In this document: positions 26,254 through 35,425 of the stretch, piece after piece | How the letters are laid out: each line of letters begins with the position of its first letter | How positions within the stretch are numbered: position 1 is the stretch's first letter | Source of the DNA: Methyloradius sp035460505 | Lineage (GTDB): Bacteria; Pseudomonadota; Gammaproteobacteria; Burkholderiales; Methylophilaceae | Length of the DNA stretch: 64,000 nt | NCBI GenBank assembly: GCA_035460505.1 | Contig: DATHWP010000007.1 | Coordinates: 41,250-105,249 of the forward strand | Direction of reading: 5' to 3' | The notes under the pieces: generated by a model | What the model was told of the DNA's origin: nothing | Databases searched by the model: none | Seen by the model: the letters and a program-made list of their open reading frames with translations, nothing else | Program-made: the position numbers and the translations under genes

Positions 26254-27120
26254 GTGAATTACTCAATTTTAAGAAGATATCAAATGACTTTTTTTACAAG
26301 ACTTAGCATTATCATTTTCCTGACATTAAACACTTTTATAAGTGGAGGCGCTAATAGTGAAGAAGCAAAAGTCAGTCTGATAAAGCATGTAGTTTATGAT
26401 AATCAGGGGAATAAAATTATTTATGAGGCAAAAAATTCAGAAACCGAAAACCAGAATTTATATGGTGAAATTGAAATATATAAAAAAAATAACGAATTGA
26501 TTTACATGCAAAAATATGTTGCAACGCCTGGTTGTTTAGAAAGTGAGTTTTCAAAGCCTAAGTTCTTAGAAAATAATCAATCCGCAAGTGAGCAAATATT
26601 AGTTGCATGCGGTGACGATGGCGGTGCCGGTAATCATAACGTTCTCTTTTTCATAAAAAACGGTAAAGTAATTGGCAACTTAGAAATTGGGGCTAACAGC
26701 CTACCCAGTATAGTGTGGATTGATGAAAATAAAACTTTCCAGACATATGCTCTTTATAGAAAACCCTCTCAATTCCAAGGCCTAGATTCTTTCTTGATTG
26801 TCTATCAATGGGATAGAAAAAACTGGTTTCAGCCTGTGTTCAATTCTTATGCTCTGAAAGAGTATTTTGGTAGTTATTTACGAAATAAGAAACTTATGAA
26901 TGATAGGTTAAAGGAGCAGCCCCTTAGTGCTTGGAAAGACGTTGTTTCCAATCCCGCCTTGGCAGCTTTGGCTGCCACATCTGATAAGAAATTAATATGT
27001 TCTGAGTTAAAGACTTTACCATTTTCGAAATTTTCAAAAACCGATATCCAAAGCACTTTTTCTTTTAATACCAAATATGGTTATCCAAACATCAATATTG
27101 CTGACTGCGGAGTAAATTAA
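26254..27120 (+). CDS. Periplasmic protein upstream of RTX2; candidate immunity protein
   Basis: A 288-aa protein with an N-terminal signal peptide (FFTRLSIIIFLTLNTFISGGANS). GTG 26254 or ATG 26284 could be the start; the later one puts the signal peptide at the N-terminus. The mature part has three or four Cys and no domain I recognise. It is unrelated in sequence to the 15340 protein although it occupies the same position. The stop codon abuts the RTX2 start (TAA-ATG). A periplasmic protein directly coupled to a secreted peptidoglycan-degrading toxin would be well placed to protect the producer; this is inferred. Confidence 0.6.
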   Translation: MNYSILRRYQMTFFTRLSIIIFLTLNTFISGGANSEEAKVSLIKHVVYDNQGNKIIYEAKNSETENQNLYGEIEIYKKNNELIYMQKYVATPGCLESEFSKPKFLENNQSASEQILVACGDDGGAGNHNVLFFIKNGKVIGNLEIGANSLPSIVWIDENKTFQTYALYRKPSQFQGLDSFLIVYQWDRKNWFQPVFNSYALKEYFGSYLRNKKLMNDRLKEQPLSAWKDVVSNPALAALAATSDKKLICSELKTLPFSKFSKTDIQSTFSFNTKYGYPNINIADCGVN

Positions 27121-30111
27121 ATGGCAGATATAAGTCTTAGCTCATCTCAACAGGATGTGGCTACACAAATTTACACCTATGGTAAAGACAATGGATACTC
27201 TGATGCAGATATATATGATGCAATCAAAGCTGGATATATTGAATCAAGCCTTGGGAGTAATACTCATTCTGATGGATCAACACACTACGGTTTATATCAA
27301 TACGATTCGGGTACTTGGAGCACAAATGGCCATCAAGGTAGCTACAACAATATACAAGACTCAATAAAAGCTTATTATGACGACACAACTTATTGGCATA
27401 CAAGATATGACAGTCTTCCAGATAATATAAAAAGTACGGTTGATTTTGATGATTACAGGTATATTAAACATCATGATGGGCGGAATGTTTTGGACTTTGG
27501 CCTTCATCCCGATGACCCTGATAATAGAGGTGCCGATATTTGGAATAATCACAAAGATGATAAATTCAAATTCCCATTGCCATCACCATCACAAGCTTCA
27601 GAGAGTTCTCTGTGTATCGATCCAAATGTCTCTCTACGCTTTCTGAATTTCAGCAACTCCCCCCAACGCAGCGACCCCTTCACTTTAGACCTAAACGGCA
27701 ACGGCATAGACACCGTTGGTATCAGCACCACCAATCCCATTCTTTTTGACATAGACGCCGATGGGGTAAAAACCAGCACAGGCTGGATAGCTGCAACTGA
27801 TGGTTTGCTGGTTCTGGATCGCAATGGTAACGGCACCATAGACAATGGCCGTGAACTCTTTGGTGATGCCACCCTTAAAAGCAACGGCCAACTCGCCGCC
27901 GACGGCTTTGATGCTATCGCCGACCAAGACACTAACCACGACGGCATCATCAGCAGTCTAGATGCCAACTGGAACAACCTACGCGTATGGCGCGACCTCA
28001 ACCAGGACGGCATTAGCCAGGCCAGTGAACTCACAAGCCTTAACACTCTCGGCATTGCCAGCATCAACGTTACAGGCCAAGAACACAGCACCCTATTGAA
28101 TGACGGCAACGTACTTGCCGACCTTGGCACTTTTACCTATGCCAACGGCACCAATGGCACCGCAGGCATTGCCGCCAATCTTGCTGATGTCAACCTAGTG
28201 CAAGACACCTTCACCAGTCAGTTCACAGACCATATTCCCCTGACTACACAGGCAGCCACACTACCTACCCTGCAAGGCAGTGGACAAGTACGTAACTTAC
28301 AAGAAGCAGCCAGCCTATCACCAACACTTGCCAATTTGCTCACCCAGTTCGCAAGTGCCAGCAGAGCCGACCAACATGCCCTGTTGGATCAAATCCTCAA
28401 AGCCTGGTCAGATACCAGCACCATGGCCACTACCTTCACAGGCGCTTATGCTGGTCATAACCTAACAGTCGACATGCAAGCCTGGTACACAGGTCTCGCC
28501 ACTGGCAGTGCAGCCTATCAGGCCATGGCTGACAAGCTCACCATCTTGGAACACTTCAACGGAAGAACCTATCAACCTATCCCCAGCGGTACAGATGATG
28601 TCAATCTCACCCTCTGGCATGTCGCACAAGACTTACTTAACCAGAGTTACGATGTGCTCAAAAAGTCGGTGTATCAAAGCCTGCACCAAGCGGCAGTCTA
28701 TGACACCCTAGTAAAACCCCTGCTGAATGAAATACAACTCAACATTACCGACACAGGTATTTCTTTAGATTTCACAGCACTCAATGCAGACCTGAATGCT
28801 CGTTTAACTGTAAATCCAACGTCAGGTATCCAGGATTTACTCGACTTCTATGCTGGCACCAAAGACACTCTCAAAGACAGCGGCTGGAATGGTCAGCAGA
28901 TGATTATGGACTTTCTGACCAGTCATTCCATTACTCCTGAAGTAAATACTGCATTAGTGGATGCTGGGTTTTCTATCAAAGGTTATACCGGCTGGAATAA
29001 TGGCTATGGCTCAAGTGCAGATGACTTTATGGTGGGTGATGATCAGGCAGATACCATTTCTGGGGGCTCAGGGGATGATGCGATATTCGGTCTTGGCGGG
29101 AACGATGCCCTTTACGGCGGCGACGGCAACGACACCCTCGATGGTGGTTTAGGCGGTACAGGTGAGAGCTACCTGGAAGGCGATGCTGGTAATGACACCT
29201 ATGTCTTCAGACTTGGTGCAGGCATCACCACCATCAACAACAACGACACCACGGTTGGTCGGGTAGACACCGTCAAGTTCACCGATGTGAAATCCACTGA
29301 ACTGACTTCTATTGTTGAGAACGGCAACACCCTGCAGATTTCATTCGGCAGTGGCGATGTCATCAACATCCTTAACCAGCTTGCCAACCCCAGCTACGCC
29401 ATCAACCAGTTCCAGTTCAGTGATGGTGTCACCTGGACCCCAGAGCAACTGTTCGCTGCTTATCCGATCACACTGACATCAGGCAATGACGTCTTCAACT
29501 TTAACCTGAACGGCAGCGTCCATGTACTGGGTGGAGACGGTAACGACTTCATCAACGGCAAAGGCTATGACGACACCTTAGAAGGTGGTGCTGGCAATGA
29601 CAGCATGGGTGGCGGTGGAGGCAATGACCTCTTACTGGGCGGTAATGGCGATGATAACCTGTATGGTGAAGATGGTAATGACACCCTGATTGGTGGCGCG
29701 GGCAATGACACTCTTGATGGTGGAACTGGCAACGATACCTATCAGTTCACCCAAGGAGATGGTATTGATACCATTGTTGAAAACGATGTTACCGCAGGCA
29801 ATACAGATGTGCTTAAATTTACCTCAGGTACTAGTTACGACCAACTTTGGTTCACCCACACGGGCAACAATCTTGAGATCACCATCATCGGCACGACTGA
29901 TAAGACGATTATTAAGGATTGGTACACAGGAATTGCCAACCACATAGAACAAATCACGACAGTGGATGGTAGCCATACCTTGGTGGACACGCAGGTACAG
30001 AACCTGGTCAATGCGATGGCGGGGTTAACACCACCTGCGGCAGGTCAGACCACTTTACCAGCAGCGTACCAGACACAATTGGCACCTGTGCTGGCAGCTA
30101 ACTGGTCATAA
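27121..30111 (+). CDS. RTX protein 2 (996 aa) with N-terminal lytic transglycosylase-like domain
   Basis: The N-terminal ~1-150 contains AIKAGYIESSLGS with a candidate catalytic Glu (E41-S42) and HYGLYQYDSGTW (GLYQ at 57-60), the E-S/G-L-x-Q pattern of lysozyme-like transglycosylases. Residues ~181-626 are the same carrier region as RTX1 (PQRSDPFTLDLNGNGIDTVG onward). They are followed by GGxGxD repeats (~627-930) and a tail matching RTX1 to the last residue (AAYQTQLAPVLAANWS). It is likely secreted by the adjacent type I system and may cleave peptidoglycan of competitors or remodel the wall. The carrier region is GC-richer than the N-terminal domain, as if the N-terminus were exchanged. Confidence 0.88.
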   Translation: MADISLSSSQQDVATQIYTYGKDNGYSDADIYDAIKAGYIESSLGSNTHSDGSTHYGLYQYDSGTWSTNGHQGSYNNIQDSIKAYYDDTTYWHTRYDSLPDNIKSTVDFDDYRYIKHHDGRNVLDFGLHPDDPDNRGADIWNNHKDDKFKFPLPSPSQASESSLCIDPNVSLRFLNFSNSPQRSDPFTLDLNGNGIDTVGISTTNPILFDIDADGVKTSTGWIAATDGLLVLDRNGNGTIDNGRELFGDATLKSNGQLAADGFDAIADQDTNHDGIISSLDANWNNLRVWRDLNQDGISQASELTSLNTLGIASINVTGQEHSTLLNDGNVLADLGTFTYANGTNGTAGIAANLADVNLVQDTFTSQFTDHIPLTTQAATLPTLQGSGQVRNLQEAASLSPTLANLLTQFASASRADQHALLDQILKAWSDTSTMATTFTGAYAGHNLTVDMQAWYTGLATGSAAYQAMADKLTILEHFNGRTYQPIPSGTDDVNLTLWHVAQDLLNQSYDVLKKSVYQSLHQAAVYDTLVKPLLNEIQLNITDTGISLDFTALNADLNARLTVNPTSGIQDLLDFYAGTKDTLKDSGWNGQQMIMDFLTSHSITPEVNTALVDAGFSIKGYTGWNNGYGSSADDFMVGDDQADTISGGSGDDAIFGLGGNDALYGGDGNDTLDGGLGGTGESYLEGDAGNDTYVFRLGAGITTINNNDTTVGRVDTVKFTDVKSTELTSIVENGNTLQISFGSGDVINILNQLANPSYAINQFQFSDGVTWTPEQLFAAYPITLTSGNDVFNFNLNGSVHVLGGDGNDFINGKGYDDTLEGGAGNDSMGGGGGNDLLLGGNGDDNLYGEDGNDTLIGGAGNDTLDGGTGNDTYQFTQGDGIDTIVENDVTAGNTDVLKFTSGTSYDQLWFTHTGNNLEITIIGTTDKTIIKDWYTGIANHIEQITTVDGSHTLVDTQVQNLVNAMAGLTPPAAGQTTLPAAYQTQLAPVLAANWS

Positions 30112-30162
30112 CAAGCAAAAAAAGTAACAAGCAGCAACTACTACTAAAAAGGGGGAAACGGC

Positions 30163-30200
30163 AGGCCGACATCATCTCACCAGGATGTCGGCCTTGCTTT
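30163..30200 (+). terminator. Hairpin between RTX2 and hlyB-like gene
   Basis: AGGCCGACATC (30163-30173) pairs perfectly with GATGTCGGCCT (30184-30194), followed by TGCTTT. It is the counterpart of the hairpin after RTX1 and lies directly before the ABC transporter gene. It may limit read-through so that the transporter is made in lower amount than the substrate. Confidence 0.6.
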
Positions 30201-30206
30201 GCATGA

Positions 30207-32387
30207 ATGTCCGAACAAGAACCATCACAACCAAGACTAGAAGGCCCATCAGACCCATCGCCTGAAACTCAGCCTCGTATCAAAATCGATACAGGCTTGT
30301 CCTGCCTTCTATTACTTGCCCGTTACCACGGAGTAGCCGTCGAAGGCGATCACCTGCGCCACGAATTCGGTTCTGAAACCCAGGCCTTTGGGATTACAGA
30401 GATTCTTCTTGCGGCCAAGAAATATGGCCTGACGGCCAAGAAACTCAAAGTCAGTCCAGAACGCCTGCAACACACACCGTTGCCTGCCATCGCCATCGAT
30501 CAGCATGGTGATTTTTTTGTGATCGCCAGATTGCAGGATGAACAAATACTGATTCATGATCCAGTGGAAGAACGCCCACAACTCATTCCGTTGGATGCCC
30601 TACAGGCCAGATGGTCTGGTGAACTCATCCTGATCACGTCCCGTGCTTCTCTCGCTGCTGAACTATCCCATTTTGACTTCACCTGGTTCATACCCGCAGT
30701 GATCAAATACCGTCATTTATTGCGTGACGTACTGATCGCTTCATTTGCCTTGCAATTATTTGCATTGGTGACACCGTTATTCTTTCAGGTGGTGATGGAT
30801 AAGGTGTTGGTGCACCATGGCCTGAGTACCCTGGATGTGATCTGCTTTGGTTTGTTAGTAGTATCGATATTTGAAATTGGTTTGTCAGCGTTACGGAGTT
30901 ATGTCTTCTCTCACACTGCCAGCCGTATTGATGTGGAATTAGGTGCCAAGTTATTCAGACATTTGCTTGCTTTGCCAGTTGCATGGTTTGGCGCTCGCAG
31001 AGTTGGTGACGCAGTTGCCCGTGTACGAGAGTTAGAAAACATTCGCTCATTCCTAACGGGCAATGTCATTACTGTCATTCTGGATGTACTCTTCTCAGTG
31101 GTATTCATTGCAGTGATGTTGTTCTATAGCGGCTGGCTGACATTAGTCGTGGTCCTTTCCCTTCCTTGCTACTTCATCCTTTCCCTTGTAGCTACGCCAT
31201 TGTTACGAGCGCGACTTCATGAGAAATTCAATCGCGGGGCAGAAAATCAGGCTTTCTTGGTGGAAACTGTGACTGCCATGGACACGGTAAAAGCCATGTC
31301 GGTAGAACCCCAATTCACTCGTCATTGGGATAACCAGTTGGCGGGCTATGTCTCTGCTGCGTTTAAATCGAATGTGGTGGGTAGCCTAGCGCACGAAGGT
31401 GTTAACCTGATTGGTAAGATCGTAACAGTCGTGACCTTATGGATGGGTGCGCGCCTAGTGATACAAGGGGATTTAAGTGTAGGCCAGCTGATTGCATTCA
31501 ATATGCTCGCAGGGCGAGTCGCACAACCTATCATGCGCCTTGCCCAGCTCTGGACGGACTTTCAGCAAGTAGGTATCTCCATGCAACGCTTAGGTGACAT
31601 TCTGAATACACCGATGGAAGCGGGACAGGCCAGTCGTATGAGTCTGCCCGCGATTGTCGGCCGAATAGAGTTCGAGCGTGTCAGTTTCCGTTATCGTCCT
31701 GATGGAGCCGAAATATTGAGAGATATTTCCCTGACGGTTGATCCAGGTCAAATCATCGGAATTGTTGGGAGGTCCGGCTCAGGTAAAAGCACGCTCACTA
31801 AACTCATGCAGCGTTTGTACTCGCCAGAGCGGGGCAGGGTAATGGTCGATGGTATTGATCTGGCTCTGGCTGATCCAGTATGGCTGCGTCGGCAAGTGGG
31901 TGTAGTACTCCAGGAGAATATGCTGTTCAACCGTTCAGTGCGTGACAATATTGCATTGAGTGACCCAGGTACTTCGCTAGACAGGGTGATGGCAGCAGCA
32001 AAGCTGGCTGGCGCTCATGATTTTATTCTCGAATTACCAAATGGTTACGATACGCCAGTAGGTGAGCATGGCGCGTCATTGTCTGGCGGGCAACGCCAGC
32101 GCATCGCAATTGCCAGAGCCTTGATTACAAACCCACGTATCTTGATTTTCGATGAAGCGACTAGCGCACTGGATTACGAGTCTGAAAGCATTATTCAGAA
32201 TAATATGCGCGAAATCTGCAAAGGTCGTACGGTCTTTATCATCGCTCACCGCCTCTCGGCTGTGCGCCATGCCAATCGTATTGTGGTAGTTGAGCGCGGT
32301 CAGATTGTAGAGTCAGGTTCTCATGATGAGTTATTACAACATCAGGCAGGTATCTATACCCGTCTTTACAAATTGCAGCAGGGCTGA
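30207..32387 (+). CDS. Type I secretion ABC transporter (HlyB-like, degenerate C39 domain)
   Basis: The 726-aa inner-membrane exporter powers RTX secretion. An N-terminal C39-peptidase-like domain (~20-150) reads IDTGLSCLLLLARYHG where active peptidases have DCG, so the catalytic Cys is Thr and the domain should only bind substrate. Six membrane helices span ~160-440. The ATPase has GRSGSGKST (Walker A), GVVLQENMLFN (Q-loop), LSGGQRQR (signature), ILIFDEATSALD (Walker B) and AHR (switch His). It lies 2 nt before the hlyD-like gene. Confidence 0.95.
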   Translation: MSEQEPSQPRLEGPSDPSPETQPRIKIDTGLSCLLLLARYHGVAVEGDHLRHEFGSETQAFGITEILLAAKKYGLTAKKLKVSPERLQHTPLPAIAIDQHGDFFVIARLQDEQILIHDPVEERPQLIPLDALQARWSGELILITSRASLAAELSHFDFTWFIPAVIKYRHLLRDVLIASFALQLFALVTPLFFQVVMDKVLVHHGLSTLDVICFGLLVVSIFEIGLSALRSYVFSHTASRIDVELGAKLFRHLLALPVAWFGARRVGDAVARVRELENIRSFLTGNVITVILDVLFSVVFIAVMLFYSGWLTLVVVLSLPCYFILSLVATPLLRARLHEKFNRGAENQAFLVETVTAMDTVKAMSVEPQFTRHWDNQLAGYVSAAFKSNVVGSLAHEGVNLIGKIVTVVTLWMGARLVIQGDLSVGQLIAFNMLAGRVAQPIMRLAQLWTDFQQVGISMQRLGDILNTPMEAGQASRMSLPAIVGRIEFERVSFRYRPDGAEILRDISLTVDPGQIIGIVGRSGSGKSTLTKLMQRLYSPERGRVMVDGIDLALADPVWLRRQVGVVLQENMLFNRSVRDNIALSDPGTSLDRVMAAAKLAGAHDFILELPNGYDTPVGEHGASLSGGQRQRIAIARALITNPRILIFDEATSALDYESESIIQNNMREICKGRTVFIIAHRLSAVRHANRIVVVERGQIVESGSHDELLQHQAGIYTRLYKLQQG

Positions 32388-32389
32388 TT

Positions 32390-33799
32390 ATGAATAATCG
32401 CTGGTTTGCTCTATTTAGTCGCTACATCTCCGTATTTAAAGCAGTATGGAAACAACGTTTTTCGTTGGACAGTCCTAAACGGATGACGCACGAATCGGCA
32501 TTTCTGCCTGCCGCACTTGCACTGCAAGAGACGCCAGTCTCACCGTTGCCGCGTATCCTAGCTTACCTATTAATATCGTTTGCCCTCATCGCATTGATTT
32601 GGTCTATCTTTGGTCAGATCGAGATTGTGGCTGTCGCTCAGGGCAAGATCATTGCCACTGGTCATACCAAAGTCATTCAGCCCTTAGAGACTTCAACTGT
32701 TAAGGCTATTTATGTTATTGATGGCCAGGCAGTCAAGGCTGGAGACCCATTGATTGATTTAGATGCGACTCAATCGGCAGCGGATCTTTCCCGCGTTACG
32801 GAAGATTTACTGACTGCAAGACTTGAAGCTGCGCGTGCCCAAGCATTTCTGGATATAGTTCAAGGGCGTAAAACTGCCAGTCTTTCTGTTGTAGGAGCTG
32901 ATGCAGAACACCTACAGCAAATACGTCTCAGGCTAGAAAGTGACCTTGCTGAGTACCATGCAAAACTCTCGAAACTGGATGCCGAAATCTTGCAACATCA
33001 ATCGGAGATACAGACAACTCAGGCCTTGATTGCCAAACTGGAACAAACGCTGCCAATTGCCAAACAGCAGGCTGGCGACTACCAGAGTTTGCTGGACAAT
33101 AACTATGTCTCCAAACACGGCTATTTAGAGAAAGAGCAGGCCATGCTTGAACAACAGGGTGACCTGGCTGCCCAACAATCAAGACTGAGAGAGATTAATT
33201 CAGCAATTGAAACTGCTAAAAGAGAACGTACGTCGTTCGTCGCAGAATCGGCAAGAGCACATTTCGATGCGCTGAGTGATGCCGAGGTCAAAATAAGCCA
33301 ATTGACCCAGGAACAGCGCAAGAATGATCAGCGCAATCGATTGATGCGCCTGACTGCCCCAGTAGATGGCGTGGTACAACAGTTAGTCATCCACACCATT
33401 GGGGGAGTAGTCACCCCAGCGCAAGCATTGCTAGCAATAGTGCCTCGCGAAAATGCGGCAGAAATTGAAGCCAATGTTGAAAACAAAGATATTGGCTTTG
33501 TAGTTGATGGCCAGAATGCTACCGTTAAACTCGAGACCTTCCCTTATACCAAATACGGTACCGTTGCAGGCAAGGTCACCTTTGTATCCAATGATGCGGC
33601 AAACGATGAGAAAAAAGGGCTGATTTATCCAGTACGTATTCTTCTGGAAAAATCCCAGATGCGTATAGATAACAAGATGGTAAACCTGAGCCCTGGGATG
33701 GCAGCTACTGTAGAAGTAAAAATTGGAAAGCGGCGAGTTATTGAGTATTTCTTAAGCCCATTACTTCAGTATGCGAATGAGAGTTTGAGAGAACGTTAG
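32390..33799 (+). CDS. Type I secretion membrane fusion protein (HlyD family)
   Basis: The 469-aa periplasmic adaptor has one transmembrane helix (ILAYLLISFALIALIWSIFGQIEIVAVAQGKI, ~58-80), a lipoyl/barrel-sandwich half starting KVIQPLETSTVKAIYVIDGQAVKAGDPLIDLDAT, a long coiled-coil hairpin (~130-300) and the returning half RLTAPVDGVVQQLVIHTIGGVVTPAQ. It links the ABC transporter to the TolC-like channel. It begins 2 nt after the transporter stop. Confidence 0.95.
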   Translation: MNNRWFALFSRYISVFKAVWKQRFSLDSPKRMTHESAFLPAALALQETPVSPLPRILAYLLISFALIALIWSIFGQIEIVAVAQGKIIATGHTKVIQPLETSTVKAIYVIDGQAVKAGDPLIDLDATQSAADLSRVTEDLLTARLEAARAQAFLDIVQGRKTASLSVVGADAEHLQQIRLRLESDLAEYHAKLSKLDAEILQHQSEIQTTQALIAKLEQTLPIAKQQAGDYQSLLDNNYVSKHGYLEKEQAMLEQQGDLAAQQSRLREINSAIETAKRERTSFVAESARAHFDALSDAEVKISQLTQEQRKNDQRNRLMRLTAPVDGVVQQLVIHTIGGVVTPAQALLAIVPRENAAEIEANVENKDIGFVVDGQNATVKLETFPYTKYGTVAGKVTFVSNDAANDEKKGLIYPVRILLEKSQMRIDNKMVNLSPGMAATVEVKIGKRRVIEYFLSPLLQYANESLRER

Positions 33800-33819
33800 A
33801 GACTGACTGACAACTGGTA

Positions 33820-34014
33820 TTAAATGATTTCCTTACCAACCGTCAGCATTCTTTCCCATTCCTCAATAATGGGTAAATTACATTCGGATTCAGCGAGCAA
33901 ATCAGACAGTTCCTACTATGAATTTGATTCTGGAAGATGCGTAAATTTATCTTCAGGTCTACTGCTCCACCTATCTTTATGCCCAGGGCTGTAACGAATT
34001 TCATCGGTAATCAT
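33820..34014 (-). pseudogene. Short reading frame interrupted by two consecutive TAG codons
   Basis: On the minus strand a 65-codon frame opens at ATG (34014) as MITDEIRYSPGHKDRW, meets two adjacent in-frame TAG codons (33913-33918), then continues as ELSDLLAESECNLPIIEEW and ends in TAA at 33820. The peptide on both sides looks protein-like, but I recognise no family. It could be a decayed small cargo gene or chance. The rest of the 33.8-34.07 kb gap shows nothing clear. Confidence 0.3.
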
Positions 34015-34065
34015 TATTGATTAGTTTTGATACGAATAATTTCTTTATTCAGTTAAGATTCAGCC

Positions 34066-34818
34066 ATGAAGATCTTAGTCTACTCAGACCTCCACCTCGA
34101 ATTTGCAAGCTTTGATCCTCCAAAAATTGATGCCGATGTCATCGTGCTAGCAGGAGATATCTGGCTGAAGGATTTCGGCATTTTTTGGGCTCGGGAGAAA
34201 TGGCCAAAGAAGCCGATTGTTTACGTGATGGGAAATCACGAGGCCTATAAAACTGAGCGTAACGCCGCACTAAAGCTGCTCCGTGGTTCAGCTCATGAAG
34301 TAGATGTGCACTTTCTTGAAAATGATGAAGTCGTGATTGATGGCGTACGATTTCTAGGATGTACTCTATGGACTGATTTTGAGCTGTTTGGCATTGAGAA
34401 GAAATATGACTGTATAAGAGAAGCTAAAGAGAACCTGAACGACTTTAAACTTATCAGAGAGGGTCCAGATAAATTTACTCCTGGAGACTCAATTACTCTT
34501 TTTAGACGAAGCACTGAATGGCTTAGATCAAAATTAGCAGAGCCATTTGATGGGAAGACAGTAATCGTTACCCACCATTTACCATCCAAACGATCTGTAT
34601 CACCTGAATACGAAGAAGACATGCTCAGCGCCTGTTTTGCCAGCAATCTCGATGAGCTATTAGGTAAAGGTGAAGTCTGGATCCATGGCCATACGCATGA
34701 CAGTTTTGACTATATGGCGGATGGCACTCGGGTAGTCTGTAATCCCCGTGGGTATGTGCAGAGGAATATTCAGGAAAACTCTGAGTTTAATCCTGAATTA
34801 GTGATTAATTTAGATTGA
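34066..34818 (+). CDS. Calcineurin-like metallophosphoesterase
   Basis: The 250-aa protein has the full set of metal-binding motifs: SDLHLEF (D-x-H) at the N-terminus, VLAGDIW (GD), VMGNHEAY (GNHE), IVTHHLPS and WIHGHTHDSFDY (GHTH). It is a predicted cytoplasmic phosphohydrolase; the substrate cannot be named. It lies alone as cargo between hlyD and an antitoxin-like gene. The frame stays open after the stop for 42 further codons (34819-34947), possibly a lost extension. Confidence 0.85.
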   Translation: MKILVYSDLHLEFASFDPPKIDADVIVLAGDIWLKDFGIFWAREKWPKKPIVYVMGNHEAYKTERNAALKLLRGSAHEVDVHFLENDEVVIDGVRFLGCTLWTDFELFGIEKKYDCIREAKENLNDFKLIREGPDKFTPGDSITLFRRSTEWLRSKLAEPFDGKTVIVTHHLPSKRSVSPEYEEDMLSACFASNLDELLGKGEVWIHGHTHDSFDYMADGTRVVCNPRGYVQRNIQENSEFNPELVINLD

Positions 34819-34947
34819 GTCCAGAGACCGGTTGAATCTGCCGTCGATAGCGGAAGCTTGACAGTGAGCAATCAGATGGGCCTAGAGTATGTAGCCCGAG
34901 AACAAGAGCCAGAGTTGTACGACCATGTCCCGGTGGTAATCAATTAA
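34819..34947 (+). pseudogene. In-frame coding-like tail after the phosphoesterase stop
   Basis: Directly after the TGA at 34816-34818 the same frame reads RPVESAVDSGSLTVSNQ, later EYVAREQEPELYDHVP, and ends in TAA at 34945-34947. The composition is protein-like and it has no start of its own. It may be the 3' end of another eroded gene or a former extension; the evidence is weak. Confidence 0.25.
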
Positions 34948-34996
34948 TCATCATCGCTCAGTCAGCATTGATAATGATCTTATGATCAATCCTTAC

Positions 34997-35425
34997 TTAC
35001 CCAGGTATAAACACCACAGGGCTAACGCCAAAGAACTTGCCCAGCTTCGCAGCCAGTGCTGCGCTGATTTTGCGTTTACCAGACAAGATGGCAGAGAGGT
35101 TGCTCTGCGGCACAATGGTAACCAGGTCTTTCTGAGCCAAACCTTTTGATTTCATCAGGAAACGAAGAGTGTGATGTGGCGCTGCTGGTTCAATAGCGTA
35201 GTGCTCTTGCTCATATTTTGAAACCAAATCGCAAACCAACTCCAGCAAGCCAGCGAGAGCGTGGTCTTCATCTTCACCAACGACATCCAGCAGGGAATTC
35301 ATCAGAGCTATCATATGATCGTAATCAGCTGCGTCATGGATTGGTCGCAGATGCACCATGGTGTCGAACGCCGCCCAAGTGGATTGGATGGCTCGAATAT
35401 CAAACTTAGTTTGAATCGATTGCAT
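34997..35425 (-). CDS. HigA-type antitoxin / XRE transcriptional regulator
   Basis: About 142 aa. The N-terminal helical part is IRAIQSTWAAFDTMVHLRPIHDAADYDHMIALMNSLLD; the C-terminal helix-turn-helix is LKSKGLAQKDLV..PQSNLSAILSGKRKISAALAAKLGKFFGVSP, the pattern of HigA antitoxins. ATG 35425 is chosen because GGAAAGG lies 7 nt upstream. A HigB toxin normally sits directly upstream, but only a ~38-codon frame (MLPVLPGQMNQMDLQEP) is found there. It is therefore an orphan antitoxin or a regulator. Confidence 0.75.
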   Translation of the reverse strand: MQSIQTKFDIRAIQSTWAAFDTMVHLRPIHDAADYDHMIALMNSLLDVVGEDEDHALAGLLELVCDLVSKYEQEHYAIEPAAPHHTLRFLMKSKGLAQKDLVTIVPQSNLSAILSGKRKISAALAAKLGKFFGVSPVVFIPG

